Origin: Saprospiraceae bacterium
Lineage (GTDB): Bacteria > Bacteroidota > Bacteroidia > Chitinophagales > Saprospiraceae
Reading direction: 5' to 3'
DNA length: 9,840 nt
NCBI GenBank assembly: GCA_020852155.1
Contig: JADZBJ010000229.1
Span: 1-9,840 of the forward strand
The notes under the pieces are model-generated. The model was given only the letters and a program-made list of their open reading frames with translations, did no database searches and was not told the DNA's origin. The translations under genes were made by a program, and so were the position numbers. The number at the start of each line of letters is the position of its first letter. Position 1 is the stretch's first letter. This document shows, piece after piece, positions 6,145 through 9,840 of the stretch.

Positions 6145-7772
6145 TGGACGGCAATTTTCCGGCTTATTTCACCATGTTCAAAAACAACCTGCAGGATATA
6201 CATGCCCTTGTTCAAGCCATGTAATTCCAACGTAGATTCAGGATTTTGGGCTTGATAAACCTGCTTGCCATTGGCGTCGTATAAAAAGACTTTTTGCGGG
6301 CGGTTGGCAAATGACTCATTGATTTTCAAGGTGATACTGCCGGAAGTCGGGTTGGGAAATACGACGGCTCCGAGTTTTTGTTCAAAAAGATCGTTTGTTG
6401 CCACGGGTACATCGCAAGGGGTGTGGCCATTGTACGTCTGGGTTGTCGTGCCGGTCGGCGAGACGAAATTGAACGTGTAAATTCCCGTTGGCGTCCAGGA
6501 ATAATCCACCTGATAGGTTTGGCCATTACGGGTATACGTCAACACATATCCGTTGTTAGCCACTTGGGGCTGGCAGTTGGTGATGACCGCGCCATTGAGG
6601 GGCTGAAGAAATGGCCGCACAGGCATGGCTTTGGCTTGTGGGATGATCTGAAGCGTAGAATCTTCAGTGACTTTACCGACCATTTTTCCGATCATATAAG
6701 GCGCTTGCGGTGTGCCATGATAGTGATATGCGCCCAATGCGTCGAAGTGCCCGTGATTGCCATCCAACGGCTGCATGGGTGAGCCGTCCGGTTCTTGTCC
6801 GGCGTAAATGGCAAACCCGTCGAGCGCGAAGGCGATGGGCAGGATATCCACGGTTTGGGTATCCAGGAACATGGGCGCGATGTGGTAGTGGTAATCGTCT
6901 GCCCGTCCGCAGTGCCCGCCCCATTGGTCAAGTTGACCATCCAGAAAAGCATCAATGCCGGTGTTGGTGTAAGGGTTAAAAATGGGAATCCCGTTGGCGG
7001 CGATGGCTACGGCCCCGCGCAAAAAATGCTGCTGATTCACCGGAACCGGCGTATCGGCCAACATCGGATTGAGGGGTATCTGCCAGGCATTGGAGCCTAA
7101 ATAACACTGCTTGGTCGGAACCTGCTGCTGCCATTTCGTGATACCCGCCATCATCGGGTGCGTCGTCGGAATGCCGTTGGATTCGACATAAAACCAGTTG
7201 TTATCCCAATGCGTTTTGACATGCGGTTTGAAAGGCTGAAAAGCAGAATCCATGAAAATCGGGTCTGTGCTGAACAGTTTGTCCACCATCGCAGATTTAA
7301 AACTGACCAGTACCGCACCGGCAGCCAAAAAGGTAGCAAAAGCCATTCTCGTGCGCTTTTGGAGCACTAAATACACGGCAGCGCCCATACACAGCAGGAC
7401 AAATCCCCAAAGCAACCATGTCCACGCGGAGACGTGTTTACTGTCTGACTGATTTTCAGGATACGGCATTACCTGCGCCTGATTACGCGCCGCTTCAAGC
7501 CTTCGATTGATGGCATTGATTTGTTCAGTTTTTTCCTGAAAATAACGCTGATCGGCCTGGCTGAATGCCGTAACAGGCCAGGATTTCACATGGCCGTGAT
7601 GCGTTTCCAGAAATACGCTGTCATTTCGGGACATCAGGAAAGAGCCGTGTATATGTCCTTTGTTTTTAAGGTGAAATTCGCGCAACGCGCCCTGCGGCGC
7701 ATTGGGATCATGTGCGAGAATTTGTATCAGGCACGACAGCGAAAAGGCGATTGTCAGGTAAGGTTTAAGCAT
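6141..7772 (-). CDS. YHYH-domain protein with SHD1-like N-terminus, two membrane helices and T9SS sorting domain
   Basis: A 543-aa protein. In order: signal peptide (1-20, QILA before H21); an SHD1-like (SLA1 homology domain 1) segment at about 30-85, in which REFHLKNKGHIHGSF leads to WPVTAFSQADQRYF; a charged linker with coiled-coil character (about 78-100); two hydrophobic helices at about 116-138 and 143-161; and a YHYH domain (PF14240 type) at about 195-365 with the defining repeats DDYHYHIAP (292-300) and GAYHYHGTP (347-355). A beta-rich segment follows, then a type A sorting domain (FPNPTSG at 482-488 to the end). YHYH domains have no established biochemical role; the many histidines, including GGHCGR and GNHGHF, suggest metal binding (inference). 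Internal helices are unexpected in a T9SS cargo, since they would hold it in the inner membrane. The gene lies 17 bp after its upstream neighbour and overlaps the next gene by 4 nt. Confidence 0.88.
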   Translation of the reverse strand: MLKPYLTIAFSLSCLIQILAHDPNAPQGALREFHLKNKGHIHGSFLMSRNDSVFLETHHGHVKSWPVTAFSQADQRYFQEKTEQINAINRRLEAARNQAQVMPYPENQSDSKHVSAWTWLLWGFVLLCMGAAVYLVLQKRTRMAFATFLAAGAVLVSFKSAMVDKLFSTDPIFMDSAFQPFKPHVKTHWDNNWFYVESNGIPTTHPMMAGITKWQQQVPTKQCYLGSNAWQIPLNPMLADTPVPVNQQHFLRGAVAIAANGIPIFNPYTNTGIDAFLDGQLDQWGGHCGRADDYHYHIAPMFLDTQTVDILPIAFALDGFAIYAGQEPDGSPMQPLDGNHGHFDALGAYHYHGTPQAPYMIGKMVGKVTEDSTLQIIPQAKAMPVRPFLQPLNGAVITNCQPQVANNGYVLTYTRNGQTYQVDYSWTPTGIYTFNFVSPTGTTTQTYNGHTPCDVPVATNDLFEQKLGAVVFPNPTSGSITLKINESFANRPQKVFLYDANGKQVYQAQNPESTLELHGLNKGMYILQVVFEHGEISRKIAVQ

Positions 7773-7789
7773 ATTGATGCAATGTTATA

Positions 7790-9010
7790 TTATTCCGAAA
7801 TGGCGCTGACGTGCACCAGCTTGTTTACTATAGTTCTTTGATCGTGTTGGCTTTTCAGGAAATAAAGGCCGTCAGGCATGTATCGCGGCAATGAAAGTTC
7901 AAGGCTTTCTGAAGCGTGAACATGGACATCCGGCCATTCTGCCATGACCTTGCCCTCAATATTGAACAGCGCCAGGTTGACGTGTTCTATATCAACAGGC
8001 GCGTGGATGACAATGCTGTTTCCAAAAGGATTGGTAATGGTGAAATCGCGTGTCGCAGGCAGTGTGGATATGTCGCTTGTTCCTACGGTTTTCCGCGTCA
8101 ACACAACATTGTCCAGAATCAGGTTGGACGACCAGATGAACCGGGCATTATTCCAGGCTGTATTGGCAAAATTGGTATAGGCAGGTTGGTTGGTCACCTG
8201 AGCTGCGGTGTACAGCGTCGCTTTTTGCCAGCCAGCCTCGTTAAATCCGGCGGTGGCCCAATTGGCCGGTATGGGATAATGCACGCCGAAACAATTCGCA
8301 TTACAACTCGGCGTAGTTGTCGCATTGGCAGTCGAATGCGTCCCGTTGGGGAGTTCGACAACCGTATTTAAATCCTGGATCGGTGCTATGTAATACGACT
8401 GGACTTTCCAGGTGGAATCCGTGACTGTTCCGTCGCTGAATTGAGCGATAAATCCGCCATCGCCCGGATGGTAATTGGTGTTGTTGTTGATTTCCGAGCC
8501 AAGACCGGGATTTTCCTCCCAGTCAACCAGTTTGAACGCCAGCGTATAGGGTTTCAAGGCTTTGAATTTTACAACGCAGGAATTAAATGGCGTAAACGGT
8601 ATCGGATCAACACCGACCAATATACCATTGACATAAAACTCGAAGTAATTGTCTGAAAACAGATAGCCGGTAATCACTTCACCCGCTGAATCTATGACCG
8701 TAACCGGGACGTCATTCAGGTTTGCAGCGGCGAGTGTTGCGGGCGTTACGCCATTGCAGGTGTTGTACAAATCGCTGATTTTCGCTGCCGTCAAAAAGTT
8801 ATTTTCAGCAGGAACTACCCACGTAAGGCCGTCCATCGAAGTGATGTTGCCCAAAGGCGTCACGTGATTGCTGGGGCAATCGGGCATCATGTCGCTGATG
8901 GTTGTAACGCCGATGCCTTGTGTAACGGAACCGGAGGGTTGCGCTCTCACGACAACCGAAACGCACCATAAAATATTGATAATAAACAAATTAAGTAAAA
9001 AACGTTTCAT
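7790..9010 (-). CDS. Unrecognised secreted protein with jelly-roll-like region and T9SS sorting domain
   Basis: The start is placed at the ATG at 9010 (406 aa). This gives a clean signal peptide (MKRFLLNLFI..., cleavage near VRA-Q at 23/24), an AGGA Shine-Dalgarno-like site 5 nt upstream, and a 1-nt gap to the preceding stop; the alternative ATG at 9025 would overlap that gene and add five residues. The middle has no domain I can name. It holds a beta-rich stretch FEFYVNGILVGVDPIPF (123-139), KLVDWEENPGLGSE (160-173), HPGDGGFIAQFSDGTVTDS (181-199), then NCFGVHYPIPANW (239-251) and FIWSSNLILDN (291-301). The NW...GFNEAGWQKATLY segment (250-267) recalls carbohydrate-binding jelly-roll modules. 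A degenerate type A sorting domain (ITNPFGNSI, 325-333, to the end) closes it. It is probably exported to the cell surface with its operon partners; role unknown. Confidence 0.87.
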   Translation of the reverse strand: MKRFLLNLFIINILWCVSVVVRAQPSGSVTQGIGVTTISDMMPDCPSNHVTPLGNITSMDGLTWVVPAENNFLTAAKISDLYNTCNGVTPATLAAANLNDVPVTVIDSAGEVITGYLFSDNYFEFYVNGILVGVDPIPFTPFNSCVVKFKALKPYTLAFKLVDWEENPGLGSEINNNTNYHPGDGGFIAQFSDGTVTDSTWKVQSYYIAPIQDLNTVVELPNGTHSTANATTTPSCNANCFGVHYPIPANWATAGFNEAGWQKATLYTAAQVTNQPAYTNFANTAWNNARFIWSSNLILDNVVLTRKTVGTSDISTLPATRDFTITNPFGNSIVIHAPVDIEHVNLALFNIEGKVMAEWPDVHVHASESLELSLPRYMPDGLYFLKSQHDQRTIVNKLVHVSAISE

Positions 9011-9019
9011 ATCAATCCT
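9003..9019 (-). promoter_or_regulatory. Ribosome binding site and coupled stop/start
   Basis: On the minus strand the end of the phosphoesterase gene reads GAACAGGATTGATATGAAA: TGA stop at 9014-9012, one base, then ATG at 9010. AGGA sits five bases before this ATG. The arrangement supports the start at 9010 rather than at 9025 and suggests coupled translation. Confidence 0.55.
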
Positions 9020-9840
9020 GTTCAATCATTAATTTTTGAAATGAAGACTTGTCATGGCCCGTCAGTTTTACCCAATAAATTCCGGTTGAAAGGCCCGGTA
9101 ACGGTATTGCACAAGATTCCTCTCCCGCAGGCAATACGCCCGAGCGCAACATTTGCCCTTGCAGGCTGAAAAGATCAATCCTTCGGTCGTGGGCGATGTC
9201 GCTTTTTGCCCTTATGTTCAGATTTCCCTTTGCGGGGTTGGGGAAAATTTCGAAAAAAGGGCTGTCAACGGAATACCCGCCTCCTGTCGAGACTGCGCCT
9301 TCGCAGACTTTGTATGTGTGTCGAATTTCCCTGTTTTTATGCACGTCAAGTGTGTCAGCAGGCAAGTAAGCCGCTACATAATCCACTGAAACGCAGTCCG
9401 ATTCGACCGTTACGCGCAGGTGTCCCGAACCATCGAGGGTAAGATCGGTATAGGCATCGGCATTGGCCAGCACACCGATTTCATAGGAGGTATCGCTCGG
9501 CATCGGCACTTCCTGATACACCAGGTCGTCCATTTTTTCCCAGGCGTAGAGGTGGTCGTGCCCCTGGAAGAAAATATCAACGCCATTAGCGACCATCAAC
9601 TGGTGAATGGGCATGGCCCAACCCGGACGCATCTGGTCAAACTCCCAACTGCCGTTGCCGTTGTTGCCATATCCGCCCCATTCATACCCGCGGGCAGGGA
9701 TCGCCCCTCCCCTGCCCTGCCCGCGGTTGTGGTGCGCAAAGACAAATTTGTACGGAGAATGATTGTTTTCCAGGGTGGTTTTGAGCCAGTTGTATTGTGT
9801 CTCGCCCAGCGTCCAATCCCAGTTTTTGGGCTTTTCTTCA
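9012..9840 (-). CDS. Metallophosphoesterase (calcineurin-like) with T9SS sorting domain, N-terminus outside window
   Basis: The last 275 residues of a secreted metallophosphoesterase; the frame is open to the right window edge, so the true start lies outside and an ATG at 9632 is internal. Visible metal-site motifs of the calcineurin-like fold are FAHHNRG (34-40 of the visible part) and GHDH (93-96), the latter preceded by MPIHQLMVANGVDIFF. The N-terminal D-x-H and GD/GNH motifs must lie upstream. After the catalytic domain comes a beta-rich stretch (GHLRVTVESDCVSVDYV), then a type A T9SS sorting domain over the last 80 residues (FPNPAKG). The enzyme class hydrolyses phosphomono- or diesters using two metal ions; the substrate is not readable. 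It is the first visible gene of the tight four-gene operon and would act at the cell surface or outside the cell. Confidence 0.9.
   Translation of the reverse strand, partial: EEKPKNWDWTLGETQYNWLKTTLENNHSPYKFVFAHHNRGQGRGGAIPARGYEWGGYGNNGNGSWEFDQMRPGWAMPIHQLMVANGVDIFFQGHDHLYAWEKMDDLVYQEVPMPSDTSYEIGVLANADAYTDLTLDGSGHLRVTVESDCVSVDYVAAYLPADTLDVHKNREIRHTYKVCEGAVSTGGGYSVDSPFFEIFPNPAKGNLNIRAKSDIAHDRRIDLFSLQGQMLRSGVLPAGEESCAIPLPGLSTGIYWVKLTGHDKSSFQKLMIEQD
9688..9726. repeat. 12-bp GC-rich inverted repeat inside the metallophosphoesterase gene
   Basis: CCGCGGGCAGGG at 9688-9699 and its exact reverse complement at 9715-9726 are separated by 15 nt. The 39-bp span encodes a Gly/Arg-rich loop RGQGRGGAIPARG just after the FAHH metal-site motif, in frame. 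It is more GC-rich than its surroundings and could fold in the mRNA. It may be only a by-product of coding for Gly, Arg and Ala. Confidence 0.6.

Noticed and set aside
6378..7100. Several plus-strand open frames (6378-6782, 6795-7100) opposite the YHYH gene.
   Set aside because: They are Arg/Gly-rich shadows of a clear YHYH coding frame and show no start signals or domains.
9012..9632. A separate 206-aa gene starting at the ATG at 9632.
   Set aside because: The same frame stays open to the window edge and includes the FAHH metal-site motif upstream of that ATG, so it is the C-terminal part of a longer metallophosphoesterase.

Overview
The window reads as a chromosomal stretch of a Bacteroidota bacterium. 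The main evidence is four consecutive minus-strand genes whose products all end in type IX secretion system (T9SS, type A) C-terminal sorting domains with an F-P-N-P core. A Bacteroidota-type promoter (TTTA-N19-TACATTTG) and A-rich leaders without clear Shine-Dalgarno sites support this. A member of Saprospiria or a related class is a guess; no rRNA or marker gene allows a firmer placement.

Left part (1-1240, minus): the first 413 codons of a GltD-like iron-sulfur flavoprotein, an NAD(P)H-dependent glutamate synthase small-chain-type oxidoreductase, running off the left edge. A 244-bp AT-rich gap then separates it from a divergent plus-strand group.

Plus-strand group (1437-4782): promoter, a YceI-family periplasmic lipid-binding-type protein, a 456-aa outer-membrane beta-barrel protein, a large imperfect hairpin built of 9-bp units, a second and highly diverged YceI-like protein, and a small four-helix membrane protein. 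The two YceI-fold proteins around a barrel and an inner-membrane protein suggest a cell-envelope unit handling a hydrophobic or small-molecule ligand, but the ligand cannot be read from the sequence.

Convergent junction (4783-4923): a compact, strong GC hairpin, a second small palindrome, and a near-perfect 18-bp-arm bidirectional terminator.

Minus-strand group (4924-9840, transcribed right to left): a metallophosphoesterase (5' end outside the window), an unrecognised secreted protein with a jelly-roll-like region, an SHD1-like/two-helix/YHYH protein, and a protein with two DUF1566 domains. The gaps are 1 nt, 17 nt and a 4-nt overlap, so this is very probably one operon of cell-surface or secreted proteins. 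The most unusual items are the YHYH protein, which combines internal membrane helices with a T9SS sorting domain, and the unrecognised 406-aa protein next to it. Together with the phosphoesterase and the DUF1566 protein they are the best candidate here for an undescribed surface system; its function is unknown.
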